A stretch of DNA of 64,000 bases from NCBI GenBank assembly GCA_003439945.1, contig QVRM01001369.1, positions 1,412,501-1,476,500 of the forward strand, written 5' to 3'. Position 1 is the first letter of the stretch, and each line of letters begins with the position of its first letter. The position numbers were made by a program, and so were the translations under genes. The DNA comes from Dermanyssus gallinae. Its lineage: Eukaryota > Arthropoda > Arachnida > Mesostigmata > Dermanyssidae. The notes under the pieces are model-generated. The model did not search any database, was not told the DNA's origin, and was given only the letters and a program-made list of their open reading frames with translations. Positions 1 through 11,467 of the stretch are shown in pieces.

Positions 1-279
1 TCGCAATCTTCACGGTCTCTTCTGCTTCCCGACACTTCCCCGATCATTGTCCAATGACAAGCCGTGGTGGTTCAGAGCGCTCTGCAGTGGCGGCCTCAAT
101 CCGAACGATCCGAAAAACCCTCAGGATAATGAGGAACACTGCTTGATGGTGTTCTTCCGTGATTGGTGGGGCGGCATCCTCAGCAAGGGCTGGGTGAAGG
201 CGGTCGTTCTCTGCTGCTTCCTCGTATATATCACCATTGGCGTGGCTGGATGCTTTCGACTTAAGGAGGGACTTGAGAG
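1..279 (+). CDS. Patched-domain (PTCHD/PTR-like) protein, penultimate exon, partial
   Basis: This is the inner part of a Patched-related RND-superfamily membrane protein; the window opens inside the exon, reading in frame from base 2. It encodes a Trp/Cys-rich stretch (KPWWFRALCSGG), then FFRDWWGGILSKGW, then one hydrophobic segment (about 193-262). It ends in KEGLER, the usual lead-in to the second extracellular loop. A donor AG|GTTAGT follows at 280. The last two bases of this exon plus the first base of the next make an Arg codon, giving LERYKLATDYSY across the join, as the family expects. The gene start and the first half of the sterol-sensing-like domain lie upstream. PTCHD/PTR proteins are predicted transporters or lipid-handling proteins; the substrate of this one cannot be read from sequence. 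Confidence 0.88.
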
Positions 280-532
280 GTTAGTGTGGTACAACTACAA
301 AGCAAATACATAGACGGTGTACGCACAATAATCCGCAGTCACAGGCATGGATCTTTAGGAAAGCAGCAACTCATTGCAACTTCTGTTGAAAAGCCTAAAC
401 ATATCTTGTTTTCAAAGAATAGATAGAGAGTAATGATTTATATATAATATATATAACCAAGCAACGCCGATTATTTATATACATATTTTTTTGAATATAT
501 ATTTACCATATGCGATTGTTATTCATTTACAG

Positions 533-2003
533 GTATAAGCTTGCAACGGACTACAGCTATGCAAAGACGTTCTTCAATGTTGACGATCATTTCTTCCGCA
601 AGTACCCGTACCGTGTGCAGATCTTCACCAATGTTTCGCTCGACTACTGGAATCCTAGTACGCACGACAGCTTACTAGAGATGCTCGACGAGTTTGAGAG
701 CAGCGCCTATGTCGGTAATAGTGAACTAACTGAGTGTTGGTTCCGCGAGTTCCGACGCCAGGCCGAGTACAACCCGCAGGCGCAGGTGTTCTTAGGCTCA
801 TTTGACCTTAACGTAAAGGAAGACTATATACAAGCATTACGCCATATGCTTAAAGTGAAGCCATTTTCGATGTTTCAACGCGATATCAAATTCAACGAGG
901 ATTACACCGAAATAATCGCAACGCGCTGCATCATACAGGCGACGGACATTCTTGACGCTAATGACGAGAAAGAGATGGTGCTTGATCTTCGTCGTATTGC
1001 CGCGAACTACCCCGAGCTGGACCTATCTGTGTATCATACACTATTCATCTTCTTTGACCAATTCATTCTTGTGCGGGGCACGAGTCTGCAGAACATCGTT
1101 GTCGCAGCTCTCGTTATGGTCGTTGTAGCTGTGATTTTTATTCCAAATCTGTCATGCGCCTTCTGGGTGTGCTTCTCGATGGCTTCGATCGAGATCGGCG
1201 TGCTCGGCTACATGACTTGGTGGAACGTTAACCTCGACTCGATTTCTATGGTCAACCTCATTATGTGCATCGGATTCTCCGTCGACTACTCGGCGCACAT
1301 TTCATACGCCTTCCTCACGGCTCCTGACCGAGACCCGAATGCGAAGATGCGCGAAGCCCTACATAGTCTCGGAATGCCAATCTTCCAAGGATCTATTTCG
1401 ACGGTGCTAGGCATTATTGTTCTGGCATTTGCCCCCAGCTATATCTTTGTGACATTCTTCAAAACTGTATTCCTGGTAATTGTGTTCGGGGCACTGCACG
1501 GCGTCGTCTTACTACCCGTCCTGCTCTCGCTGAGCGAGGGCCTCTGCAAAAAGAAGAGCCAAAAGGCCACGTTTGGCCTTGACGCGGATGGCTACACTCC
1601 AGAGAATGGACACGTAGCGTTCGTGTACGGCAGCTCGCCACCGCAGGGCCACCAGCTGTACAAGCCCACATTTGACAGCATAGTCAATTTCGAAGGGAAA
1701 CCACCGGCAGAAGGGCAGGACTACTTCTCGCCCTATAGCACGCCGAACGGCACCTACCTAAACAAGGGTCTGGTGCTGGATGGCGACGAAGGCTCATTAC
1801 GGCTGGGGACCCTGGTCGGCACCGGCGAGCTGGTGGCCGAGGGCAGTGGACGGGAGAAGGTCAATCCCGCCTATCTCGAGGAGGAAGAGGACAAAGAAGA
1901 AGCCGCCTCACAAAAATCCTCCGACAGCGGGCTGGCCGACACCGTGGAGTACCGCGAGCAGAACAAGGAATCTCAGTCAAACAAACAGATGTATCATATG
2001 TAA
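533..2003 (+). CDS. Patched-domain (PTCHD/PTR-like) protein, last exon
   Basis: The acceptor TTTACAG at 526-532 opens a 1471-nt exon that reads without a stop to TAA at 2001-2003. The first part is the second large extracellular loop (FFRKYPYRVQIF, FNEDYTEIIATRCIIQ, then the FFDQF block). A cluster of hydrophobic segments follows at about 1090-1545. It includes LDSISMVNLIMCIGFSVDYSAH, with the GxxxD motif (GFSVD) that carries the transmembrane acidic residue of RND permeases. HGVVLLPVLLSL closes the membrane part. The C-terminal tail of about 150 residues is cytosolic by inference. It is rich in Gly, Pro and Glu, with an acidic run EEEEDKEEA. The match is to the arthropod/nematode PTCHD3/PTR group; I cannot tell which paralogue. 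The true exon starts at 533, because an ATG at 510 in the same frame lies inside the intron. Confidence 0.93.
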
Positions 2004-2395
2004 ATATTAGAAGTGTGTATTATCACGTAGCGCAAATGATAAACACAACCAAACAGGCAGCAACAAACACTAACAACAACAACAACAACAGTAAGGACTA
2101 CACCTATATAATTAATAAGCAGGGTGGGTACAAGAAAACAAGCCCGAGTTAGTCTGACAATATATATATATATATATATATATATACAAGCGAAAGTGAA
2201 TAACAGTAAAAATAGTAATACCAATGCTAGTATAGTGATATAAAATTAAAACGCTTTTCCGAAAGGCGACGCCGCGGGGTGAGTCGAAATGTGATGTGTA
2301 AATGGCCTGGAGCGGGGTTTTCCAGCCACATCTGATATCTTCCTCGCCGCAATGTGTATATATTAAAAAATATTAATTTCAATCTAGGGCTTCGC
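2004..2395 (+). other. 3' untranslated and downstream region of the PTCHD-like gene
   Basis: AT-rich, non-coding. It contains a (CAA)n stretch near 2075-2090 and a (TA)13 array at 2161-2186. The only poly(A)-signal-like hexamer I find is the variant ATTAAA at 2245-2250. A canonical AATAAA is not seen close to the stop. Confidence 0.45.
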
Positions 2396-3140
2396 TTACT
2401 GCTGCTAAGGACCCGTCCAGTTCACGGCAGTGCAGTATGTGGTAGCGATCAATGCTGGGCGTTCCACAATGTCTGCACACGCACTTGTCAATGTCAAAAC
2501 AGTGGCCATTAAGGCAAAGACATTGATGGTATCCGTGCCAAGTTAGCCTGCACAATCAAGGTCTGTTTCTGCATGCCTGCTTTCCAGCGGTTTGTCATGG
2601 AGGCAGGTCTATCGGCAAAACTACTTGCGAAAAAGGTCAGGTTCCTTTCTCCTTTGTATGCGCTGTACTCTTCCGTGATTTGCCGGTTGAAAAATTGTCT
2701 CTTTAACACGAGGCCCTCTACATGCCTATCCTCGCCGCGAAGTCGTAATTCCAGTGTAGACGATGCTCGTTAAACTTTAAATAGGCCAATTGCTAGCTTG
2801 ACGCCTACTTGCCATAAATCGCCCAGTAACATTATCGCTAAGATGGGGTCGCCTTTTTTTTATTGTTTGGCAACACGCGGCGAGGGACAGCCTGTCTTCT
2901 AGATAGAAGAATGAGCTAACTAGCTGAAGGCTCTTGTGGCCTATCCTTACATTTGTGTCCTCAGTTGCATATCGTCCCTTTTGACTAAAGCGGAAGTCCT
3001 TAGTCGTCATAAAATGGATGCGCAGCTTATTTATTTTACGCCAGTGGTTCATTCCTTTAGGTAGAACTTGAGGTGCTTTCGTGACGAGATCGCCGGCGTA
3101 AAACATGTGACGAATCTTGTCATCTCTTATCCTTGTCATC
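2396..3140 (-). mobile_element. Decayed non-LTR retrotransposon, reverse transcriptase C-terminal part
   Basis: On the minus strand, 3089-3106 reads MFYAGD, a damaged YADD catalytic box (motif C). It is followed by KTK-like and SFFYLE segments in the order expected of the palm and thumb. Lower coordinates give a C-terminal zinc-finger-like block (CVCRHCG followed by YHILHC) at about 2420-2500. Frames are broken by stops and indels. The second catalytic-box position is Gly instead of Asp, so it is dead. It appears related to the minus-strand elements near 18-21 kb. Confidence 0.6.
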
Positions 3141-4055
3141 CCCTGGACAAACCCGGCTATCTACAAAACGAAGCAGATCGAGTTAGTTGTATTTCCCCGG
3201 GCTACTTCTATAGTTTGGTGTAAATTTTCGTCGATATAATAAACGATCCGGGTATTTACAATCACTCATTTTTTAATTGTGACAAAGTATAAACAAAAAT
3301 TATTTTTAAATAATGCATCGACTTTTTTCGACAATACCGAAATTGCCTTAAATTGCATTTAGTAGGCGGTGTAGGGGTGGGCAATCAAAGGCACTTTTAA
3401 AGTCTGCGTAAGTCATGTGTAGCTCATTGAAGTTAGCCTTATGTGATTTAAGATCTCCCTTTGTGCTTGCTCTTTTTTAACTATGGGACGAACCGCTTTC
3501 TTAAATGTGCATCAACGACTTAATCTTACTTTTTATTTCTTCGAGTAACTCGCCTTCCTTGAACCTGGATTATTTAATTTTTGTTTGGGCTTTGCTTTCT
3601 TCTCCAGTAGGAAAACTTATTCCCTCGGGGGCCAGTGTTGTGAAGTGGGATAGCTTTTTTTGCGATGTTTAAGGTCAGGGGGGGGGGATAAGACTGTGCC
3701 TTGTAGGTAAGGACAACCACTGCTTTGATACATCTTGGCTCACCTGTACAGCGCCTAACGTAGCATTGGACTCGTATTTCTTCGCTATTACCTGCTTACT
3801 TCCGAAGATTATAGTTGCAAATAAGCATTCTCATATATTTATAATCTGGGTAAAACCATGGCTTATGCTTCGGCTTGTGGTGGCCCATCGTTTGCCACTG
3901 CTGGCGCTACTCAGATTGCCCACCCACCCACCGGAATGCGTTTGCACATGATGCAGAGCCTGCTTCAGCTTCTTCTTGGCTGTCTACCATACGCGACAAG
4001 GTCAATGACGTGGAGTTAAACTGGCGCGCTGTTGAGCGGACTACACTGGAAATAT
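3141..4055. other. No gene recognised
   Basis: AT-rich sequence with a poly-G run near 3678-3687. I see no ORF with recognisable homology. Confidence 0.4.
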
Positions 4056-4169
4056 GTGGTGAAGTAAGCGTTCGGTACTTCCTATGTGATGAAGTTAGCG
4101 TTCGGTACTTCCTATGTGATGAAGTTAGCGTTCGGTACTTCCTATGTGATGAAGTTAGCGTTCGGTACT
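4056..4169. repeat. 30-bp minisatellite, about 3.8 copies
   Basis: Tandem units begin GTGATGAAGTTAGCGTTCGG and end TACTTCCTAT. The units at 4086-4115 and 4116-4145 are identical. The first (4056-4085) differs at two positions, and the last (4146-4169) is cut short. The 30-nt period is a multiple of three, so frames run through it and produce spurious repeated peptides. Confidence 0.95.
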
Positions 4170-5896
4170 CTTTCGACATGCACACCAGGCTCACGCGCAG
4201 AGCTCATTTTGTGGTCTACTGAGCTTGTGCCATTCAGTATGTGTACGCTGTGTCCTCATCATAACCTCCCAGGTGTAGCTGGATATATTGTATGCAATCA
4301 GTGAATGTGGTTACGCCGTTATCGTGTTTTGTGATGTCGCCGGCCAAAACAATAGGTTTCCACTGGTTACATCATCACAGTGGACAGACTCCATTAAGTT
4401 ACAAAGTACCTGTCACCCTCCGGGCAGGTTATTCCTGTTGCGGCTGTATATATTAGCAGGCTCATTCCTTCTACTCTGCGCATACAACTGGCAACTCTTC
4501 ATTTAGATCGTCCTTTTGTTTAGACGTTAACGCTTCACCATGGTAAACCATGGTTGTGCGAGTGTATTGCTACATGTTTTTTTTAATTACAAACCTTTGA
4601 TTACGTTATTTGGTACATTACATCATTTGGTGCTAATTCGTCTTCGTTGCATGCTTGTAGCAGTGGCCTATAACAATCTCCAAAAAAAAGAAAATAATTC
4701 TCCTGTCAATTGCTTTACTGTTCCATTGGCCTTTACAAGTGATTGTGTCGCATTGCTATATGCGAGCACAGTTTCGACCTAGGACCTAGGCCGCTTGCCA
4801 CTCAAGGCCGATTCGGATAGCTGTTGTTGTTCGCTATGTATTCGATAGAGTTTTAGCTTATAGGGTTTATCTTAGTAAAGAAGTTAGCTTCATTGATCTG
4901 TAGGTGAAAGTGCCCGTAGGTGTTGTCAACTTCACTTCAGAATCATTGCCAAGAACTCTGTTAGCTTAGTGTGCAAGGTTGTTTCTTCTATGAGTGAAAA
5001 CGAGGTGACTTATGGACAGAGCCATCTATTGGGCCACTCAGGTACGTCATTTTTTCCTAATTTTTTAATAAGCAGTCTTTAAATATCGACATTTTGTTGG
5101 TACCTGTGCTGGTTCCGTGAATTTACTTTCTGCCGCTGTGCATTCTACGTACGTTGGCTCGTCCGTTTACTTTATTTGGGGTTTTTACGTGCCATCTTTT
5201 CGTGTGATCCCTGGTATATCATCGTTAGCAAATCAACGTGGTGTAGTATCGTCTCGTGTTGTCCCATCGCGGCGTACCGTACCGTACCGTACCGGGGGGC
5301 TGAAGACGAGGTCGGACGGAATGTGGCCGTGCGTAATTTTAGATCTAGTCGGATACAATTCCTGTTCAATGGTAAAACGGACGCCTATCGAGACCACGGG
5401 ACTAAGATAACGCAGCTTAGTTCTGACGTGACGCTGTTCGACGTGTGTGAACGCTGCTTCTGTCGACAGTCGCCTGCCTACACTCCCGCTTGGTACACGC
5501 TAGAGCCGTTATTAGCGCAGCTCCAACGGTGGACAGCTTGCAACGAATTGACGTGTGTGTAGGTGCATATGATGGCGCGTCAGTCAGCCATTCACCATCC
5601 CAACGAAAGTGCTTTTTTTGTTGCAAGAATGAACTATTGAAGGTGGCCCCGTTGGCAGTGGAAACGACTGCTGCCTTAGCTGCCAGCAGTGATTTCATGA
5701 GCCCAAAAGCGGCGGAACTGTGGTTCGTGATCCAGTCATATGTTATGTCCGTGCATAGATTTAGCTAAGCAAATCGTACCGATAAGCCAGCGTAGCAACT
5801 ACTACGCCTCTCATCGCTCATTCGTAAGCGGGCGGTGACTGTTCATAGCCGGCATCGAACGGGACAGGAAGCCCCGGGCCGATGGAAAAAGAAAGT
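4170..5896. other. No gene recognised
   Basis: No recognisable coding sequence. A short (GTACC)n pentamer array lies at about 5275-5297 and is the only clear structure. Confidence 0.4.
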
Positions 5897-5897
5897 T

Positions 5898-5920
5898 TTA
5901 TATATATATATATATATATA
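5898..5920. repeat. (TA)n microsatellite
   Basis: Perfect TA dinucleotide run in non-coding DNA. Confidence 0.95.
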
Positions 5921-7554
5921 AAGTTGGATTATATGTACCTTAAATTCTTCTTCTCTTCGGATCAAACGAATTTTACGCTCAACCACGTTCACATCACGTC
6001 ACATGCACCCTCACAAACACACCGGTATCCGAAGACGGTTCGTGCACACACTTAGACGAAAAGACTCACAAACGACAAAGCCGTCCACGTACACGCAACT
6101 ACAACCACGCAAAGTAGTACCACACGACGTACAAACGCACGCGTGTGAAACATGCTCACCCACTGATGTTGCTGCTGCTGCTGCGTCACAAGCAGCAAAT
6201 AGCGAGCTCTGTACATAGCCTGGTCTCTCACACGGTAGCGTGAGAGGCGAGACCCAAGCAGTCTATCTATCTATCTATCTTAACGATGAAGGTAACTAAA
6301 TAGATGTAAGTGCATTGATGACTATCATAACGACGGATAATTATAATGATGGTGTTGTTAAAAGGTCGTGATAACGATGATGAAGGTGAATAATTACCGA
6401 TACCGTATTTGGATTAATAGGGCAGACTAGGCGCATAGCTAGGCGCAACCGGCAAAAGATATGACAGAATTGTTGCGAACGCTGGAACGTTCGTTTCTTG
6501 AGCCTTCACGTAAGCGATGAAATTTTCCCACATTGTAAATGAGAAAGCGAATGAGAAAGTGAATAAAGCATCCTTGTCGACTGGGCGGCTGCGAGAGAGA
6601 GAGGACACAACAGTGCCTCAGTGTAGGCCACGAGAGTTGTCGTCGTCGTCATCCAACACACGCACACGTTGGAGTCAGCCTTTGAAGGGCCAGGAAAGCG
6701 CTCTGCTGAGATCCGGCCCATGCGTGACAGAACATGCGGCGGCGATGACTAAATTGGCGCTTTCTCTCACTTGGCCGCCCGGTTCGAAATTTGCCCGAAG
6801 TTTACACGTATCTTGTGTTTATTAAGTCGAACTAGACTGTAGTTCCGAGTTTGAAAGCCCAAATACATTATGCGTGTACAGTAACATTAGTTTCTGCGAC
6901 TCGCCGTCCAACGCTACCATCCTCAGCACACTACGTGATTTTACCCATCTAGATTTGTGGCTGTCACACGGTATAGCTGCTTCACCGAAGCAAAGATTGA
7001 AGCATATAGTTTGGTAACCTTTCAGGTAGGATTCAGTGCCGCCTTTCATACCCAATAAAAAAAAACTAACTGAAGCGCGGTGCATGCATAGTAGGTAGTC
7101 ACCCGTCTAACAATGCTATTCCATGTAACGGTGTCATAATTGAATTAAGGACAACGGGACGCGTTGGTCTATATAAGCGAAAGATTGACCAATGGCCAAT
7201 CAAGGTTCCGCCAGCTTCTTGTGCGTCCCATCATAGCCCGATAGGGTAATTCTCGCTGGAGAGAGTTTGAGATTATCCTTCTAGCGCCACGCTTTCTAGA
7301 ACAAATTTCATATCTAGACCAGGTGTTTTACGCTGCTACTAGATTTTGATGAACTCAATTTTTCGACTGTTTTAGGGTATACTTTTGAGCATTTCCTTCC
7401 TGTTTTCGCTGCACCACAGCTGCACATGACAGACACATTATGAATCTAAAAACAGAATAGGCGCAATAGGCTCTGCTTTGTGGTCCTTACCAACTACTGG
7501 CTAGAAGGACCAAGTGGATGTAGAATATAAGAACAAGAAGAGTGTAGAAAGAAT
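5921..7554. other. No gene recognised
   Basis: Contains a (TCTA)n array at 6262-6280, preceded by a short imperfect hairpin (GGTCTCTCAC ... GTGAGAGGCGAGACC, 6222-6255). No open frame here has recognisable similarity or codon structure. Confidence 0.4.
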
Positions 7555-7775
7555 AAGAGTTTTCCAATAGTCGGGCGCAAAGGTCTGGACAGCGTAGGGC
7601 CGCGGCTGGCTAGGACAAGACATCTTTTCGAGCTGACCCTTAGCCAGCACTGTTTCGTAAGACGGACCCCATAAATACAGATGCAGAGATAACGGCGAAG
7701 ATCTAACCCGTGCACCTACGTGTCGCCTCCGATCGCAAGACGCACGCGAATGCACCACGCCACCGGGTTTGATAC
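7555..7775 (-). mobile_element. tRNA-derived SINE, copy 1 (degenerate)
   Basis: Shares blocks in the same order with the copy at 27.4-27.6 kb. On the plus strand these are CGAGCTGACCC...AGCCA, GACGGACCCC-ATAAATA, CCCGTGCACCTACGTGTCGCCTCC, and GCGAATGCACCACGCCACCGGG. Read on the minus strand, the last block carries an RNA polymerase III A box (TGGCGTGGTGC at 7752-7762). The B-box position (about 7700-7712) is damaged. Boundaries are approximate because I aligned the copies by eye. Confidence 0.7.
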
Positions 7776-8479
7776 GAAAGGACATCCACCGTTGCAAGAA
7801 ACCTGTCTTTCATTTCATTATATAATCTGACACCTGTAGAATCCAACAATGGTAATGATGAAGACGATAATGATATGACGTCATAGCTGCCCAATCATAT
7901 GGCGTATGCAGCCAAGGCTGTCACACCCGTACTAAGCTGTAGGGCTACGTTAGCAGCGCTGCTGGTTCCTGTACTATTCCAATTAGTATTAGCAAGACAA
8001 AAGTAGGCATTTTCCGTCTCTGATTTGCTTCAATTCTCTGACACTCTCCCCTTCTCATAAACAACACTGACATCAAATTTAGGCAAACATGGCATTTTGG
8101 ATGGAAGTACAAGCAAAAATAGCGCTGCTCTCGCGACGGGCACAGTCAGGACCCTTTTCTCATACTTTATAGCTGACTTATCAGCAGCCATATAGACCTT
8201 GACAACCTCGCCAGAGCTGGCCCTGCATTTGTTTCAGAGAAAGCCTTATATCTCTCAAGCTGTTCTGCAATCTGCCGTCAACGGATCTGCAATCAACGCA
8301 ACTACGAACCTTGATTTTACCATCTTCACCAACGAACGGATTAAGAAATCAATAGCCCGTTAACCCGAATATCGTGGCACGCACGGAATTTGTTAATAGT
8401 TTATACAACACGCACGTTATAATAAAGGTGTGCTTTACGTTTATGTTTAAAAGCACATCGTTTTCTAAATTACAAGTAT
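7776..8479. other. No gene recognised
   Basis: Non-coding. A perfect palindromic octamer TGACGTCA lies at 7876-7883, but it is isolated and gives no context for a promoter. Confidence 0.35.
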
Positions 8480-8848
8480 TTATTATTCAATTTAAGGGTT
8501 ACAGGGAAATGTAATAACCTAACTACATAAGGGCTTGTAAGGAGCGCCACCAGTCGAGCTTATCCTTGAGGCACCCTCTCATTGTGCCCATTATTGCTCC
8601 CGCATTGCCGCGCTGAGCCGCCAGAGATAGCCACTAACGTAGAAAGTCAAGAGCTCTTTTCCCCTGTCGCCAGTTTGATTCGTTTGCTAATCTTCTGAAG
8701 AAGCGACCATGTCTCAGGGCTTCGATTCCCCTGCCTCGGGTCTCCCGAGTGTCTCGAATACTAGCGGCACGAAAACAAACTCGTTGGCTAGTTGGGCATA
8801 TTTATTGGTCTTTAGAGGTTCAGTCTTGCGTTTCGCGGAGCCAGCGGC
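8480..8848 (-). mobile_element. Retrotransposon 3' end with putative REL-type endonuclease tail, copy A
   Basis: On the minus strand this is about 85% identical by eye to the copy at 63.15-63.85 kb, both in the C-terminal coding part and in the 3' untranslated region. Similarity stops abruptly at 8848, after the sequence equivalent to AAGSAARKAER in the longer copy. This copy is therefore more severely 5'-truncated and lacks the zinc-binding and PD...D parts. The frame is interrupted. Confidence 0.75.
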
Positions 8849-9395
8849 ATTGTCCTTATATAGTACAGCCGTATACACTGAACTGACCGCCGTACACCCA
8901 AACAGTTGCGACCCCTAGTCTCATCTTTACTTGATGACCTAGTCGGGAGACTCGCAGGAGCCCTGCGGTTGATATTTCGCGCTAAAACCCTGTACACAAA
9001 CGAGGGCAAACGTGGTTAAACCCGCCTCGTTATTCTGATAAAAGCGGCAGAACCAGGTCCGCTCTTTGTTGCGGCAACCTAAGTATGGTTTACATGAAAT
9101 GTATAATATACTTAATTTGAATGAAGTAGACACAATTAAATCAAGCACGCAATTCGGCGGAGCCTTCAAATTAATTCTAGAGCAAGAAGCAGTCATGGAG
9201 CGGCGCGTCCATTACTCAAGGTCCACAACGACTTGTTTATATTAAAACCATCGATGCTTGCCACAATATTACAACATGACTAGGCGGGTATGACGTCTAC
9301 TCTTGACTGAACGCGCGACCTGTGACAAAGATTATTCGAGTCAATGGTCAAAAAAGTTCTTAATCTGCTTTTGGTTCCGAAGGAACGCGCTTAAG
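8849..9395. other. No gene recognised
   Basis: Flanks two retrotransposon remnants. I recognise no coding sequence. Confidence 0.35.
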
Positions 9396-9398
9396 CTG

Positions 9399-9495
9399 CG
9401 GTGCGAAGAGAAGACGAAGCCGTCTCGTCTCCGCGCGCAGTCCGACGGACGGTGCAAACGAAGACGAAGCAATCTCTTCTGTGCGCGCAGTCCGA
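9399..9495 (+). repeat. Two tandem units of about 48 bp in the R1-like leader
   Basis: Two diverged copies each run from GCGGTGC or ACGGTGC through AAGACGAAGC to GCGCGCAGTCCGA. They sit just upstream of ORF1. Tandem 5' leader repeats often act as promoter units in non-LTR elements; that role here is inference. Confidence 0.7.
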
Positions 9496-9609
9496 AATGG
9501 CCTCGAATCACCAATTGGACATCGCAAAATCGAACACGCTCGCGGCAGCATCTGCTGCAAAGCCGGGCCGTCCCGCCATTGAGGTCGACGGGTAGAATCT
9601 CTGAAGGAG

Positions 9610-11450
9610 ATGGATCACTCGTGCGCCGATCCCGGCATTCGAAAACGCCTGGCGGAGACATCCCCGACAGGGCTCTTCTCCGACAAAAAGCGCGTTTCTG
9701 ACGTCGGCGAACAACACATCGTGACACTCAAGACAACCTCTGCAACCGACACGACGGACTGCGCAGAGGCTGACCTCAAACGGGGCATTGACGCGGAGGC
9801 GGCATACGGCCGGGTCCTCAAGGGACATGTCAGGACAGCGGTAGAGGCCTGTAAGTTAAGATATAACAGATTGGAGCTAAAATAGGTATCAGAGAAACTG
9901 GACCTGGATTTCCGCAGGGTCGAAACGGCAGTAGATTCCTTCGAGGTTTTTCTGCGGACCTTGCTGGAGGACACGGAGGAGGAGATCGGGAGCCTCCGGG
10001 CCTTACTATAGGCGGCACAGAGGGAACGAGATGAGTTCCTGGCGCGGCCTCCTCAAACCACGGACCCTTCAGCGATCTCCCTGCGCTGCACCCCGGCGGA
10101 TCCTGAGGCTGCCGGAGTGTAATTGGCATGAATCGCGGCGACGACGACGGCTGAAGACTTTGCTTAACGAACAAGCCAGTTCTGGCCTTCGGGCTCCCTT
10201 CGGCAGATTCCCCCCATCTTCCGAGAGGATCACTTCCCTCAGAGAAGTAAGGGACGTGCTGGTCGTCCCGGGGGCAAAGGCTGACTCGGAAGTACTCGCC
10301 GGTCTCGCTGGTCAATTCCCCTCTTTACCACGGCTGCTTACACAGAACCAGGTACGGTGGCGGTGTTGCATACGGTGCACAGACATCTGGGAGTCCCTCG
10401 CTGGATCTCCGGGTAAGGATGGCGAGGATCGCCACCTTGTGGTAGGTATTTTACATTCCAACAAGCCCTGCGATGAGGCTGTGACTATTCTGTTCCGCTC
10501 CCTTATCGAGCGCATGACCTAGCTCTTAACCTCAGCGGCCACAACCCCCTCTCCTGTACGTCGCCCACTAGTAGCGATCAGAGACGACTCAGCGGCTTTT
10601 GGCGGCGAAGAGAAGTGAAGAGCCTACGGGCTCATCTGGCCGGCAACAGACAAGTAGAGTCGGCCGTTAGCGGCCTCGTCAGGAATAATGACGGTGACGT
10701 CATTATCCGACTATGGGGCATCACCCATACCTTCGGGGCTCAATTGCCCGACGACATCAGCAAGGCAACTGGCCGTCAGACTGACAGCCAGATGGAAGAC
10801 AGTTTGCGAGAAGTGTCCTTGTGGGGCATTAATCCTCTGGCCAGTGCTAGAAGGATAGAGGCAGACATCCGTCAGCTACTGGCGGCCACCGAGGCAGTTC
10901 CCATAGTGGCTAGTGGCCCACGCCAGTGGCGCACAATGACCCGCTGGTACACGTTGCTGAAGGTGACCTCTACAGCCCGGTGGCTTTAGGCTCAGCGATC
11001 TATCCTGATCGCGGGCAACAGGTGCAAGCCCGAGGTCTGGGAGAGATCACCCACGTACTGCAACTGCCAGAGGCCGGGCCACAAGGCTGCTACCTGCACG
11101 GCACCTAGGGCGGCCGCTCGCCTCTGTCGTTGATGCGGATTCGTCAGACCATGCGGCGGTTGCGTGTAAGGCCAAGACGACACACTGTATTGTGTGCAAG
11201 GGCTACCGAGCCTACAGTATGGCCTGTCCGTCACACCGCATACAGCTACAAGAATTACGTAAGCGGAGGAAGCCTATCCCACCTGGAGAGACGAAAACAG
11301 GTGCCACGGCGCAGTCCAGGCCTGACGCCCTACCAGAACCATCTAGACCCGCTAAATTGTCGTTGGACCGAAGGCGGCGACAATTATGCCGTAGGACCGT
11401 CGCGCCGACGGAAGGCTGGCAAATGGAGGATGAGGCCTCCCTGGTTAACA
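9610..11450 (+). pseudogene. ORF1 (Gag-like) of R1-like element, broken
   Basis: The frame from ATG 9610 reads 91 codons to a TAG at 9883, then continues in the same frame with a charged, helix-prone stretch (VSEKLDLDFRRVETAVDSF) to further stops. Later parts are in other frames: a 10.6-11.0 kb segment with LWGI...SLREVSLWGI, then a retroviral-type zinc knuckle YCNCQRPGHKAATC at 11056-11097 with two more Cys-rich fingers by about 11230. Three C-terminal knuckles fit ORF1 of R1/Waldo-type elements. It would bind the element's RNA. Here it is disrupted by multiple stops and frameshifts. Confidence 0.65.
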
Positions 11451-11467
11451 CCCCCAGGAAGAGTAAT

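Noticed and set aside
1459..1671. Minus-strand open frame inside the Patched exon
   Set aside because: Antisense shadow of a strongly conserved coding exon.
4056..4169. CRISPR-like array
   Set aside because: Units are directly tandem with no spacers, and the genome is eukaryotic.
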